From positions 1 to 64,000 of the forward strand of contig CAMTWO010000016.1 in the NCBI GenBank assembly GCA_947085405.1: 64,000 bases of DNA. The letters are read 5' to 3'. Source of the DNA: JASEGV01 sp947085405 (GTDB lineage Bacteria; Bacteroidota; Ignavibacteria; UBA10030; BY39). Position numbers and translations under genes: made by a program. Of this stretch, positions 7,951 to 16,843 are shown piece by piece (within the stretch, counting starts at the first letter, position 1; each line of letters opens with the position of its first letter). The notes beneath the pieces were generated by a model that did no database searches, was not told the origin of the DNA, and saw only the letters and a list, made by a program, of their open reading frames with translations.

Positions 7951-8858
7951 AATAATTTTTCCTTATAAAATGCTTTAATAAATTGTTTACCGTTAGAAAT
8001 TAAAATACCAGCCAACACCAGAGCGGCGCCTTGAAAAATATGCAAATCGAGTTTCTCGTTCAATACTACTCCCCCCAATATAACAGCTAATATCGGAGTA
8101 ACAAATGCGAGAAGAGAAAGATAGACAGCTTCGACACGTTTCAGCATCCAGAAATAAATTGAGAAAGCAATCACCGAACCGAAAATTCCTAAGTAAAGAA
8201 TTGAACCGATTCCAATAAAATCGAATTTGATTTTTGAAACATCTTCCGAAACAATTGCAAATAACAGAAGCACTATAACACCGATAGCCATACCGCCGAT
8301 GTTCAGGTGAAACGGATTTGTATCCTTTCCATGTTTTTTAATAAACACCAAAGCTAATGCTTGTAAAAACGAACTTCCGATTATGGCAATCATACCGGCA
8401 TTTGTTAATTCGCTCGCCCAACTGATATCATCCGCAAAAATCATAAGAATGCCTGAGAAACCCAACACCACACCGATGATTTTAAAAATATTCAGCGGTT
8501 CGTTTGGTAAAATAAAATGCCCCAACACTCCAACAAAAAATGGAAATAAAGCAAACAGGATTGATGAAAGTCCTGAAGGGATGTGTTGCTGTCCCCAATA
8601 GACCATTGCAAACGGAACGCTGAACGAAAGCAATCCTGCAATTATATAAACATTTACAGAATCTTTATCGAGTGGTAAAGGGATTTTTTTAATTTTGATG
8701 ATCAACAACAAAATTATTACGGCAATGATAAAACGAAACGCCGCACCATAAAAAGGGGGGATGCTTTCGAGACCGGCTTTTATTACAAGCCAAGTAGAAC
8801 CCCAGATGAGTGAAGCAAAAACAAAACCAAGGATTATTTTTAGTCTATCGCTTGCCAT
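7947..8858 (-). CDS. EamA/DMT-superfamily transporter
   Basis: Inner-membrane permease of the drug/metabolite transporter superfamily with two EamA repeats of about five helices each (residues about 1-140 and 150-295). FASLIWGSTWLVIKAGL near the N-terminus is the usual first-helix signature of each repeat. 303 residues is the normal size. The substrate cannot be told from sequence; relatives export amino acids or metabolites. It abuts era (1 base apart) and overlaps the M1 peptidase gene by four bases, so the three are probably one transcript. Confidence 0.87.
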   Translation of the reverse strand: MASDRLKIILGFVFASLIWGSTWLVIKAGLESIPPFYGAAFRFIIAVIILLLIIKIKKIPLPLDKDSVNVYIIAGLLSFSVPFAMVYWGQQHIPSGLSSILFALFPFFVGVLGHFILPNEPLNIFKIIGVVLGFSGILMIFADDISWASELTNAGMIAIIGSSFLQALALVFIKKHGKDTNPFHLNIGGMAIGVIVLLLFAIVSEDVSKIKFDFIGIGSILYLGIFGSVIAFSIYFWMLKRVEAVYLSLLAFVTPILAVILGGVVLNEKLDLHIFQGAALVLAGILISNGKQFIKAFYKEKLL

Positions 8859-9803
8859 TTAACTTTTATAGCCCAATCGATTTAACCAAGCCTCGCTGTC
8901 TCTCCATTTTTCGCGCACTTTTACGTGAAGATCGAGGAACACATTTCTGCCTAAAAATTTTTCGAGGTCTGCGCGTGCTGATTCGCCTATCGCTTTCAAC
9001 GCCTCGCCTTTCTTGCCTATCAGTATCCCTTTTTGAGATTGCCTTTCGACATATATTTCGGCAGATATGAAATCTTTTTTAACTTTACGTTCTTTAAATT
9101 CTATTATTTCGACTGTTGTAGAGTAAGGAATTTCTTGTTTATATTTTTCGAAAATCTTTTCCCTGATAATTTCGCTCACGAAAAATCTTTCCGATGCGTC
9201 GCTTACTGAATCTGTAGGATAATACGGTGGATGAAGGGGTAAGCTATCGACTACACTCTTCAGTAAATCATCTGTTCCGATTCCGTTCAAGGCAGATATT
9301 GGAAAAATTTCTACAAAAGGAAATTTATTAGAGTAAAAATCGATGATGGGTAAAAGCGAGAACTTCTTTACTAAATCTACTTTATTGATGACTAAGAAAG
9401 TTGGTTTGTTAATTTTTTTTATGAGGTCGAATGTTATATCATAATCATTTTTTTTATCGACCTTTTCTTCTGCATCTACCATCATAAAAACTACATCAGC
9501 ATCATTTATGGCGGAATATGCCGCATCCATCATAAAACTCTGAAGTTTGTATTTGGGTTTCAGCAAACCGGGAGTATCGAGGAAAATAATTTGATAACTC
9601 TCGGAGGAGAGAATTCCTAAAAGTTTGTGTCGCGTTGTTTGCGGCTTGTTGGTTACGATGGAAATTTTCTGCCCGAGAAGCTTGTTCATCAAGGTTGATT
9701 TTCCAACATTCGGCTCGCCGACGATTACAACATAACCGCAGCGAAATTTTTCTTGTTTTATTATAGATGTTTCTGTAGAGTTCATATAAATTAATTTTTT
9801 CAA
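8859..9803 (-). CDS. era: GTPase Era
   Basis: Ribosome-assembly GTPase that binds the 3' end of 16S rRNA. G1 is GEPNVGKS at 29-36, G3 is DTPG at 76-79, G4 is NKVD at 140-143 and G5 is SAL at 170-172. The C-terminal KH domain has GKKG at 263-266. The family usually begins close to the G1 strand, so translation from M7 (base 9785) is a reasonable alternative to the start given. Upstream lies a palindrome (9872-9891) separating it from secA. Confidence 0.95.
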   Translation of the reverse strand: MKKLIYMNSTETSIIKQEKFRCGYVVIVGEPNVGKSTLMNKLLGQKISIVTNKPQTTRHKLLGILSSESYQIIFLDTPGLLKPKYKLQSFMMDAAYSAINDADVVFMMVDAEEKVDKKNDYDITFDLIKKINKPTFLVINKVDLVKKFSLLPIIDFYSNKFPFVEIFPISALNGIGTDDLLKSVVDSLPLHPPYYPTDSVSDASERFFVSEIIREKIFEKYKQEIPYSTTVEIIEFKERKVKKDFISAEIYVERQSQKGILIGKKGEALKAIGESARADLEKFLGRNVFLDLHVKVREKWRDSEAWLNRLGYKS

Positions 9804-9871
9804 GTTACTTAAACCGTTGTCCGAAGGACTCCATTGGAGAAACGGTTGAGCCTGATTTGTTTTCCTTGTTT

Positions 9872-9891
9872 CCCACGACTAAAGTCGTGGG
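9872..9891. repeat. REP-like hairpin between secA and era
   Basis: CCCACGACT-AA-AGTCGTGGG is a perfect 9-base-pair stem. The 14-mer AAGTCGTGGGTTAA (9882-9895) recurs at 59666-59679, where it also forms one arm of a hairpin, so this is a dispersed family. It could also act as a terminator or mRNA 3' protector. Confidence 0.7.
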
Positions 9892-9908
9892 TTAATTCCG
9901 AGCATGCT

Positions 9909-9929
9909 ATTGCCATTATCCATGGCAAT
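9909..9929 (-). repeat. Hairpin overlapping the secA stop codon
   Basis: ATTGCCAT (9909-9916) pairs with ATGGCAAT (9922-9929) around a five-base loop. The TAA stop of secA falls at 9918-9916. No T-run follows, so it is not a standard rho-independent terminator. Confidence 0.45.
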
Positions 9930-12900
9930 GCTTAAATTTCTTTCCGCTTCCGCACGGGCAGGGGTCGTTACGTCCGGCTTTTTCACTGACTCGAATTGGC
10001 TGAGTTTTCTTACCGGGCGGTTGAGCTTGACCTCGCTGTTGTTCATCAGAACTTGCCGGCGGACGGTTTGCCGCAAGTCCCATTCCAAGAGATTCCTGAT
10101 GCGATAAAGTCATCTCATCCTGTCGCGGTTGTCGAACACGCCGCATCGGCACAGCTTCAGTCGGTGTTGGGAATAATTTAAATACTAACGAAATTGTATC
10201 GTTCATCAGCAAACCTAATAACTCTTTAAACATCTTGAATGATTCACCTTTATACTCAATTAACGGGTCTTTCTGTCCGTACGCACGCATGTGAATTCCT
10301 TCTTTCAAGTCGTCCATCTCACGCAAATGGTCGCGCCACTTCTCATCAATCACCTGCAGCGTTACCATTTTCTCTAACATCGCCATATTCTCAGCGCCGA
10401 TGCGTTCTTCTTTACGTTTATAAAATTCGATTGCCGCTTTGTAAACTTCATCGGCCACACCATCTTTACCGAGCGATTGCCAACGGTCGGGTTGTATTTT
10501 GAATTCGACTAATAAATTAGTCCGCAATGTTTCTTTAAGCTCTTCAATTTCTCCTTCATCATAATGTTTTTCAATCAGATCATCTATAAAATCTTTTAGC
10601 ATCAAGTGAATATCATCGCGAAGATGTTCGCCTAAAAGAGCATGGCGGCGGCGCGTGTAAATTACCTCGCGCTGTTGATTCATCACGTTGTCGTATTCAA
10701 GAAGACGTTTACGAATTGAGAAGTTGTTCTCTTCAACTTTTTTCTGTGCACGTTCGACAGAACGTGTAATCATCGGATGTTGGATTACTTCGCCTTCTTT
10801 CAAACCAAGTCGCTGCATAATTCCGGAAATTCTATCGCTGCCAAACAAGCGCATCAAGTCATCTTCGAGCGAAAGATAAAACCGTGATGAACCCGAATCA
10901 CCTTGACGACCCGAACGACCGCGCAACTGCCTGTCGATTCGGCGAGCTTCGTGACGTTCAGTTCCGATTATGTGCAAGCCGCCTGCCTCGCGCACACCGG
11001 GTCCCAATTTAATATCCGTTCCACGGCCAGCCATATTTGTTGCTATGGTTACATTTCCGGGCAGACCGGCATTCGCAACAATTTCAGCTTCCCGCTGATG
11101 ATGTTTCGCATTCAAAACGTTGTGCGGCAATCCTTTCCGTTTCAACATACGACTCAAAGTTTCTGAAACATCAACGCTTGTAGTTCCTACTAAAACAGGT
11201 CTGCCATCTTTGCGGCATTGTTCAATTTCTTCAATTACTGCATTATATTTTTCACGAATAGTCCGATACACCACATCATCGTCATCTTTTCGGACCATCG
11301 GTTTGTTAGTTGGAATAACTATTACATCAAGTTTATAGATATCAAAAAATTCTGATGCTTCAGTTTCGGCGGTGCCGGTCATGCCTGCTAACTTTCTGTA
11401 TAAGCGGAAATAATTTTGCAGAGTGATTGTTGCAAGCGTTTGCATATCGCGCTCCACTTTTACTCCTTCCTTCGCTTCTATTGCCTGATGAAGCCCATCA
11501 GAATACCTGCGTCCAGCAAGCAAACGTCCTGTAAATTCATCGACGATAGCAACTTTTCCGTCCTCGGTAACTACATACTCTTCGTCTTTTTCGTAGAGTG
11601 AATATGCCTTTATCAATTGATTGACGATGTGAATTCGTTCGCTTCGTTCAGCATAATGCTGGTTGATTTCATCACGTTTTTTAATTTTTTCATCCTCAGA
11701 AAGAGTTGTATCGTTCTCCAACAAACTTACTTCTGTTCCAACATCAGGTAAAATAAAAAAGTCCTTCTCTTTAGTAGATGATGCTAAAAGTTCACGCCCT
11801 TTCTCGGATAGATTGATGGAATGGTTTTTTTCATCAATCGAATAATAAAGCTCGTCGGTAATTTCGTGCATACGGCGGGATTGGTCGCGCATATATTCCA
11901 TCTCAGTTGAATACATCAAACGCTTGTTTGTCGGTTCGGAAAGAAGCTTCATTAATTTTTTTTGTTTCGGCAGTCCCCGGTACGCACGCAGCAGAAGCAC
12001 ACCGGCATCTTCGGTTTTACCTTCCTCTAAAAATTTTTCAGCTTCGGCAGCAATCTTAGTTACAAAATTTCTTTGAGCATTTATCAGTTTTTCAATGCGT
12101 GGTTTCATTTCCTGAAATTTATTATCCTCACCGCGCACCGGTCCGCTGATGATTAAGGGCGTTCGGGCTTCGTCAACTAATACCGAGTCAACCTCGTCAA
12201 CTATTGCATAGTTATGTTTTCGCTGAACCAAATCTTCGGGAGTTACTACCATATTGTCGCGCAAATAATCGAAGCCGAATTCGTTGTTGGTTCCATAAGT
12301 AATGTCGCATGCGTATTGTTTACGTCGCTGCTGTGAATCCATCTGCGATTGGATACAGCCGACAGTTATTCCGTGGAACTCGAATATCTTTCCCATCCAT
12401 TCGCTATCGCGTTTAGCGAGGTAGTCGTTTACCGTTACAAGATGCACACCACGACCGGGGAGCGCATTCAGGTACAGCGGTAACGTTGCAACCAAAGTTT
12501 TACCCTCACCCGTCGCCATTTCGGCAATTTTTCCTTCGTGTAAAATTACACCACCGATTAACTGAACGTCGAACGGCACCATATCCCAAACAATCTTATG
12601 TCCTGTAATTTCCCAAGACTGACCGACTAAGCGGCGGCATGTATCTTTTACTACTGCGAATGCTTCGGGGAGTAATTCATTCAAAACTTCAACGATTGTT
12701 TCGTCAAGATTTTTTTGTAGAACTTCGAGTTCATCCCAAAGTGGTTCGCTTTCTTCGAGAGGTAATTCGCCTTTTAGTTTTTCTTTGATCTCTGCGATTT
12801 CGGTTTCTAATTCAGATGTAGCTTCTTTAATGCGGTTACGAAACTCAACAGTTTTACCTCTTAACTCATCGTCTGTAAGATTTTTATACTCTTCAAAATG

Positions 12901-12987
12901 TTTGTTAATCTCCTCAACGATAGGTTGAATACGTTTAACATCTTTAGCGTGTTTATCGCCGAATATTTTTTTGATTATGTTTAGCAT
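9916..12987 (-). CDS. secA: Protein translocase ATPase SecA
   Basis: Motor of the Sec pathway that pushes unfolded preproteins through SecYEG. Walker A is ATGEGKT at 158-164 and the DEAD-type box is DEVD at 264-267. Between NBD1 and the preprotein cross-linking domain there is the extra helical insertion (about 295-370) seen in Bacteroidota-group SecA. Helicase motif TNMAGRGTDIKLG and the QLRGRSGRQGD motif confirm NBD2. The tail ends in a zinc-binding SEC-C motif, C1010-x-C1012...C1021-H1022, used for SecB or ribosome binding. 1023 residues is full length. The T9SS exports in this window would depend on Sec for their first step. Confidence 0.97.
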   Translation of the reverse strand: MLNIIKKIFGDKHAKDVKRIQPIVEEINKHFEEYKNLTDDELRGKTVEFRNRIKEATSELETEIAEIKEKLKGELPLEESEPLWDELEVLQKNLDETIVEVLNELLPEAFAVVKDTCRRLVGQSWEITGHKIVWDMVPFDVQLIGGVILHEGKIAEMATGEGKTLVATLPLYLNALPGRGVHLVTVNDYLAKRDSEWMGKIFEFHGITVGCIQSQMDSQQRRKQYACDITYGTNNEFGFDYLRDNMVVTPEDLVQRKHNYAIVDEVDSVLVDEARTPLIISGPVRGEDNKFQEMKPRIEKLINAQRNFVTKIAAEAEKFLEEGKTEDAGVLLLRAYRGLPKQKKLMKLLSEPTNKRLMYSTEMEYMRDQSRRMHEITDELYYSIDEKNHSINLSEKGRELLASSTKEKDFFILPDVGTEVSLLENDTTLSEDEKIKKRDEINQHYAERSERIHIVNQLIKAYSLYEKDEEYVVTEDGKVAIVDEFTGRLLAGRRYSDGLHQAIEAKEGVKVERDMQTLATITLQNYFRLYRKLAGMTGTAETEASEFFDIYKLDVIVIPTNKPMVRKDDDDVVYRTIREKYNAVIEEIEQCRKDGRPVLVGTTSVDVSETLSRMLKRKGLPHNVLNAKHHQREAEIVANAGLPGNVTIATNMAGRGTDIKLGPGVREAGGLHIIGTERHEARRIDRQLRGRSGRQGDSGSSRFYLSLEDDLMRLFGSDRISGIMQRLGLKEGEVIQHPMITRSVERAQKKVEENNFSIRKRLLEYDNVMNQQREVIYTRRRHALLGEHLRDDIHLMLKDFIDDLIEKHYDEGEIEELKETLRTNLLVEFKIQPDRWQSLGKDGVADEVYKAAIEFYKRKEERIGAENMAMLEKMVTLQVIDEKWRDHLREMDDLKEGIHMRAYGQKDPLIEYKGESFKMFKELLGLLMNDTISLVFKLFPTPTEAVPMRRVRQPRQDEMTLSHQESLGMGLAANRPPASSDEQQRGQAQPPGKKTQPIRVSEKAGRNDPCPCGSGKKFKHCHG

Positions 12988-13028
12988 TATTCGATTTATT
13001 CTATGTATTTGTAATAAAATTCGCTTAA

Positions 13029-13057
13029 AATATATAGAATAAATGGGATTTAAACAA
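13029..13057 (-). promoter_or_regulatory. Possible secA promoter
   Basis: On the minus strand TTGTTT (13057-13052), a 17-base spacer and TATATT (13034-13029) read toward secA, placing transcription start near 13022 and a leader of about 35 bases. The -35 box is weak. Confidence 0.4.
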
Positions 13058-13075
13058 GGGAATGATTATTTTGGT

Positions 13076-13104
13076 TTGACTATCGAAAAACCGTTTGTTA
13101 TATT
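13076..13104 (+). promoter_or_regulatory. Sigma70-like promoter upstream of the methylase
   Basis: TTGACT (13076-13081), a 17-base spacer and TATATT (13099-13104) point to the methyltransferase gene. The leader would be about 140 bases and contains GC-richer sequence (13135-13200) unlike its surroundings, possibly the edge of an acquired cassette. Confidence 0.55.
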
Positions 13105-13253
13105 AGCGGTAATGATATATCAAAAGAAAAATAAAAACGCCAACCTGTTGGACGGGCAAGCAATGTGGCGTGGTTGCGTATGCCAGTCCTGATGCTACAA
13201 AACCGTAACTATCGACTGATACAGTTAATAAACTTAAACTGTTTAAAATAACT

Positions 13254-14159
13254 TTGAAACAAACAAAAAAAGATACTTTAATACCATTTTACGAAACTGA
13301 CTTTGGACAGGCTTATTTAGGCGACAGTTTGGAGATTATGAAGCAATTGTCCGACAGTTCAATAAATCTAATTTTGACTTCACCACCATTTGCCCTAACA
13401 AGACAAAAGGAATATGGCAACAAACTGGAGCAAGAATATATTGACTGGTTTTTACAGTTTTCAAAAGAATTTTACAGACTTTTAAAATACGATGGATCAT
13501 TAGTTATAGATTTGGGTGGTGCATATTTACCTGGACATCCAGTAAGAAGTATTTATCAATATGAACTACTTGTCCGACTTTGTAGAGAGCAAAATTTCTT
13601 TTTAGCACAAGAATTTTTCCATTACAATCCATCACGACTTCCAACACCTGCCGAGTGGGTAACCGTAAGACGTATAAGAGTTAAAGACAGTGTTAATGTT
13701 GTTTGGTGGCTTTCTAAAACTGAAAATCCAAAATCAGATAATAGACAAGTTTTAAAACCATACAGCGAGAGTATGAAAGCACTTTTGAAAAATGGTTATA
13801 AAGCTCAAATGCGACCAAGTGGACACGATATTTCAGACAAATTCAGTAATGACAATGGTGGTGCTATTCCACCAAACTTACTTGAATTAGCAAACACAGA
13901 GAGTAACAGCTATTATATGAAACGCAGCAAAGAGTTGGGTGTAAAATCACATCCAGCAAGATTCCCTAAAGAGTTTGCTGATTTCTTTATAAAGTTCACG
14001 ACTACTAAAGGAGATTTGGTTCTTGACCCTTTTGCTGGAAGTAATACGACAGGTTCATCAGCAGAAAAACTTGAACGTAAATGGATAGCAATAGAAATTG
14101 ATGAAAATTATCTAGAAAACAGTAAAATTCGATTTGAACAAAAAACCTTCACTTTTTAA
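13254..14159 (+). CDS. Beta-class N4-cytosine DNA methyltransferase, M.PvuII-like
   Basis: Site-specific DNA methyltransferase with the permuted (beta) motif order: catalytic motif IV TSPPF at 42-46 comes first and the AdoMet-binding motif I DPFAGSNTTG at 258-267 is near the C-terminus. TSPPF points to N4-cytosine methylation. Several blocks read like M.PvuII as I remember it: SPPFALTRQKEYGN, DLGGAY, WWLSKTENPKSD, RPSGHDI, NGGAIPPNLL and HPARFP. A CAGCTG target is therefore possible but unproven. Translation starts at TTG with no good ribosome-binding site; the next Met (29) would cut into the domain. AGA codons are heavily used, suggesting transfer. The HNH nuclease gene follows 17 bases downstream. 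Confidence 0.88.
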   Translation: MKQTKKDTLIPFYETDFGQAYLGDSLEIMKQLSDSSINLILTSPPFALTRQKEYGNKLEQEYIDWFLQFSKEFYRLLKYDGSLVIDLGGAYLPGHPVRSIYQYELLVRLCREQNFFLAQEFFHYNPSRLPTPAEWVTVRRIRVKDSVNVVWWLSKTENPKSDNRQVLKPYSESMKALLKNGYKAQMRPSGHDISDKFSNDNGGAIPPNLLELANTESNSYYMKRSKELGVKSHPARFPKEFADFFIKFTTTKGDLVLDPFAGSNTTGSSAEKLERKWIAIEIDENYLENSKIRFEQKTFTF

Positions 14160-14176
14160 AATAGAGCATAAACTTA

Positions 14177-15178
14177 ATGGCAAAACACAGAAAGTTTGAC
14201 CTTTTAGATATTATCGTTCAATCAATCAACGATAGTGGCTGGAATGTTCTTTATGTAAGTGACGTTTCCCAACATCCCTTTGTTCTTAAAATTTACAAGA
14301 ATGAAGAAAGCCACTTACTCCGAATCTATATTTGGAATTTAACGCACGGAGGCGGTGCAGCAAGAGCAGCCGACGAATATCGTATTCAAATAACAGGAGC
14401 GGACCATTTTGAACAAAGAGCAGGTGAGAAAACTTTAATTCTTGGTTGGTGGGATTCTGTCGGAGTTTTTGCAGGCTTCGATTTTACAAAACATACAGGC
14501 AAACTTGGTTTCTCTCCTTCAATACAAATTCGTGAAGAATTTTTACGTAAAGCTTTAATCAATGGGTTCTCTCCTTGCAACAAAGGGAACAATGAAATTG
14601 CAGTCGCTTTTCGTCCTGACTTTTTTGTAAATTATGTTCAGAGTTTAGACCAACTTCACAGTTTTGGAACATCCGCAAAAGACTTTAAATTATTAGAAGA
14701 AGTGTCAGACCAACCACTTGAACTTAATACAGAGCTAATTCAACAAGTGAGCAAGCGAAGACAAATTGCAGTTATTCAATTAAGCAAAAAACTTCGAGAT
14801 ACAAGTTTCAAAGCAAGAGTATTAAATGCTTACGGTAACAAATGTGCATTTAGTGGTTTACAATTAAAACTTGTGGACGCAGCACATATAATTCCAGTAA
14901 GTTACGACAATTCCACTGACGACACTGCGAACGGTATTGCCCTTTCTGCATTATATCATAGAGCCTACGACAGAGGAATTGTAACTTTTAACGAGCAGTA
15001 TCAAACTGTTGTAAATACAACTGAAATGCAAAAGTTAAAAGAAATTGGCTTTGACGGTGGTATGGCAAAATTTATAAAAGACTTACGACCAATAATAAAT
15101 GTTCCGCCATCTATTACCGACAGACCAAACATCAAATTCATTAAAGAAGCAAACAAGTTGAGGGGCTGGAAAATATGA
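14177..15178 (+). CDS. HNH endonuclease, putative restriction partner of the methylase
   Basis: The C-terminal domain (about 205-275) is an HNH nuclease of the HNH_2 type: H237 in AAHIIP, N252 in ANGIAL and H261 in LYHRAYD form the metal site. The N-terminal 200 residues are not recognised and probably carry DNA recognition. The location 17 bases behind a PvuII-like methyltransferase suggests a type II restriction-modification pair. This is notable because PvuII itself is a small PD-(D/E)XK enzyme, so an HNH protein would be a non-homologous replacement. It could alternatively be a modification-dependent nuclease. Function is inferred from context. Confidence 0.75.
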   Translation: MAKHRKFDLLDIIVQSINDSGWNVLYVSDVSQHPFVLKIYKNEESHLLRIYIWNLTHGGGAARAADEYRIQITGADHFEQRAGEKTLILGWWDSVGVFAGFDFTKHTGKLGFSPSIQIREEFLRKALINGFSPCNKGNNEIAVAFRPDFFVNYVQSLDQLHSFGTSAKDFKLLEEVSDQPLELNTELIQQVSKRRQIAVIQLSKKLRDTSFKARVLNAYGNKCAFSGLQLKLVDAAHIIPVSYDNSTDDTANGIALSALYHRAYDRGIVTFNEQYQTVVNTTEMQKLKEIGFDGGMAKFIKDLRPIINVPPSITDRPNIKFIKEANKLRGWKI

Positions 15179-15264
15179 GGACAATTACCGACCGATAATA
15201 AACACGAACGCACAACAACGGCGCTCTTCCTTGTAAATAGTGAATTAGTTAGAAGGTAAACATA

Positions 15265-15558
15265 ATGAACAAAACAATACTGACAATTTTAATAATTCTA
15301 CTTTGCTCAATCATACTAACTGGTTGTTTCCCCGGCGGTGAGAATTATACTGGAGATACGCGTGCGGGATTTTTCTCAGGCGTTTGGCACGGTTGGATTG
15401 CACCGGTATCATTAGTGCTTGGTATTTTCTATAATGATATTCGGATATATGAACCAAATAATACCGGCTGGTGGTACGATCTCGGTTTCTATATCGCCAT
15501 CGTTGGTGGATTTGGGGGAATTGCTTTTTCCAGAAAAAAAATGAAAAAAGGGAAATAA
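15265..15558 (+). CDS. Small membrane protein with WHGWIAP signature, possible lipoprotein
   Basis: 97 residues. An N-terminal hydrophobic helix ends in a lipobox-like LTGC (18-21), and two further hydrophobic stretches lie at about 45-60 and 72-90. The sequence FSGVWHGWIAPVSLVLG and IYEPNNTGWWYDLGF resembles a widespread family of small uncharacterised membrane proteins whose name I cannot give. AGAAGG precedes the ATG by eight bases. It follows the methylase/HNH pair but need not belong to it. The next gene lies 44 bases downstream. Confidence 0.65.
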   Translation: MNKTILTILIILLCSIILTGCFPGGENYTGDTRAGFFSGVWHGWIAPVSLVLGIFYNDIRIYEPNNTGWWYDLGFYIAIVGGFGGIAFSRKKMKKGK

Positions 15559-15602
15559 CTACTCCGTATCCCATTATCAATCTTAATTTGAAAGATAAAA
15601 AT

Positions 15603-16121
15603 ATGACTAAACACGAAATTGCTTCTCTCGCTTCTAAATTATTGGGTATATTTTCTGTAGTTCAATCATTCAGATACTTCCAAACTCTTGGTCTGCAATT
15701 AAGTTTGAGTAATACCGACAGCGCCAGTTCAGAATCATTATTTGCTTATGGTATTACAGCGCTTGGGTTTTTTATCACTTTAGTTATCGGTCTTTTACTG
15801 TTTTTCTGTTCAAAGCGTACAGCAATTATGCTTATAGGTAAGGAGAATGACACTGCTGTATCGGAACAGGTAACGACCAACAATATTCAAGCTATTGCAT
15901 TCTCAGTAGTCGGAGTAATATTAATAACGATGGCATTACCTCGAATTTCTAAAATCATACTCATGGTTTGGCTTGCGTATCGTGATTCTCTTCCCCGATC
16001 TTTAGTAACTACACAAATTTACATCGATATTTTTGTATCTTTAATTGAACTCGCGCTTGGCTTATGGCTCCTCTTCGGTACTTCCGGAATCATCAACATA
16101 ATAAATAAACTTCGAAAATAA
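15603..16121 (+). CDS. Four-helix membrane protein, unknown
   Basis: 172 residues from the ATG at 15603; a longer frame reaches back to 15471 but overlaps the upstream gene and encodes an unconvincing Arg/Trp-rich leader, so the inner start is preferred. Hydrophobic segments at about 12-30, 47-70, 92-115 and 137-160 predict four transmembrane helices. No family is recognised. It is co-directional with the small membrane protein upstream. Confidence 0.6.
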   Translation: MTKHEIASLASKLLGIFSVVQSFRYFQTLGLQLSLSNTDSASSESLFAYGITALGFFITLVIGLLLFFCSKRTAIMLIGKENDTAVSEQVTTNNIQAIAFSVVGVILITMALPRISKIILMVWLAYRDSLPRSLVTTQIYIDIFVSLIELALGLWLLFGTSGIINIINKLRK

Positions 16122-16498
16122 TTTTCTATACTAAACACCCCATAAATCTTTTCAAACTGTTTAGAATCGACATTTTTACATATGTGTTGGGTGTCCCATT
16201 ATATTCGTGTGTATTCGTGCCTGCACGCCATAGTGCGTTTTGGCACGCAGGCGTGAGATTAGTGGCTTTATTTTGCCACGAACCCGCCTGCCCTGCCCGT
16301 ATAGCAGGCGGGCGTCGGGCAGGTGACACGAATTCGCAATAAAACCAAAGTTGGAACGGTTCTCGACAATAATTTTCCGTAGTAAGCACCCACCTTCCGA
16401 AAGATTTATCCAGAATCATTTTTTTGAATCCTTCCTTAATCCATCGCATCTCATACATTAGAAAATCTTTTATATCAAAATTTTAAGAAAGGAATAAA
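16122..16498. other. Repeat-rich spacer with imperfect palindromes
   Basis: The spacer carries two GC-rich hairpins in AT-rich surroundings. GCCTGCACGCCA (16219-16230) faces TGGCACGCAGGC (16241-16252). CCCGCCTGC (16283-16291) pairs with GCAGGCGGG (16304-16312). Flanking text (TTCGTGTGTATTCGTG, GCCACGAA) looks like a dispersed repeat. A 110-codon minus-strand frame crosses the palindromes and is not believed. An AGGA ribosome-binding site for the next gene lies at its right end. Confidence 0.55.
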
Positions 16499-16843
16499 AT
16501 GCTTCAAACTAATCTCACTCATATTACATCTGAAGATGAGTTTAAAAATATATTAACTGAAAACGAAAACGTAATGATTTGCTGCGGTCGGATGGGACCG
16601 ATGTGTATTCCCGTTTACGAGGCGATGGAAGAACTTGAACCAAATAATCCACACATAAAATTTGCGGACATGCCCTTCGATTACCCTATCTCGAAAGTTA
16701 TTCGAACACTCCCTGAAACAAAAAACTTTAACGGTTTACCTTTCACAGTCTATTTCAATAAAGGTAACGTCGTTAAAGCAACATCCAGCATCCAAACAAT
16801 CGATAAGATAACTACAATCCTCGACGAGCAATTCAGTAAATGA
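16499..16843 (+). CDS. Thioredoxin-fold protein with atypical cysteine motif
   Basis: 114 residues with the length and ending of a thioredoxin (cis-Pro region GLPFTVYF at about 79-86). The usual WCGPC site is replaced by CCGRMGPMC: cysteines at 28, 29 and 36, with Met32 where the attacking Cys would align to the GP step. The gene overlaps trxB by ATGA, so the two proteins very probably form one redox system. AGGAATAAA precedes the ATG. Whether C29/C36 form the redox couple is inference. Confidence 0.75.
   Translation: MLQTNLTHITSEDEFKNILTENENVMICCGRMGPMCIPVYEAMEELEPNNPHIKFADMPFDYPISKVIRTLPETKNFNGLPFTVYFNKGNVVKATSSIQTIDKITTILDEQFSK

Noticed and set aside
13135..13200. Possible integron attC-like site before the methylase
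   Set aside because: There is GC-richer, partly inverted sequence, but no R'/R'' core sites could be identified and no integrase is nearby.
15471..15602. Upstream extension of the four-helix membrane protein
   Set aside because: Overlaps the preceding gene and adds an Arg/Trp-rich leader; ATG 15603 gives a normal membrane protein start.
16126..16458. 110-codon minus-strand frame
   Set aside because: It crosses two GC-rich palindromes and its composition (Pro/Arg/Ala runs in the middle only) reflects the repeats.
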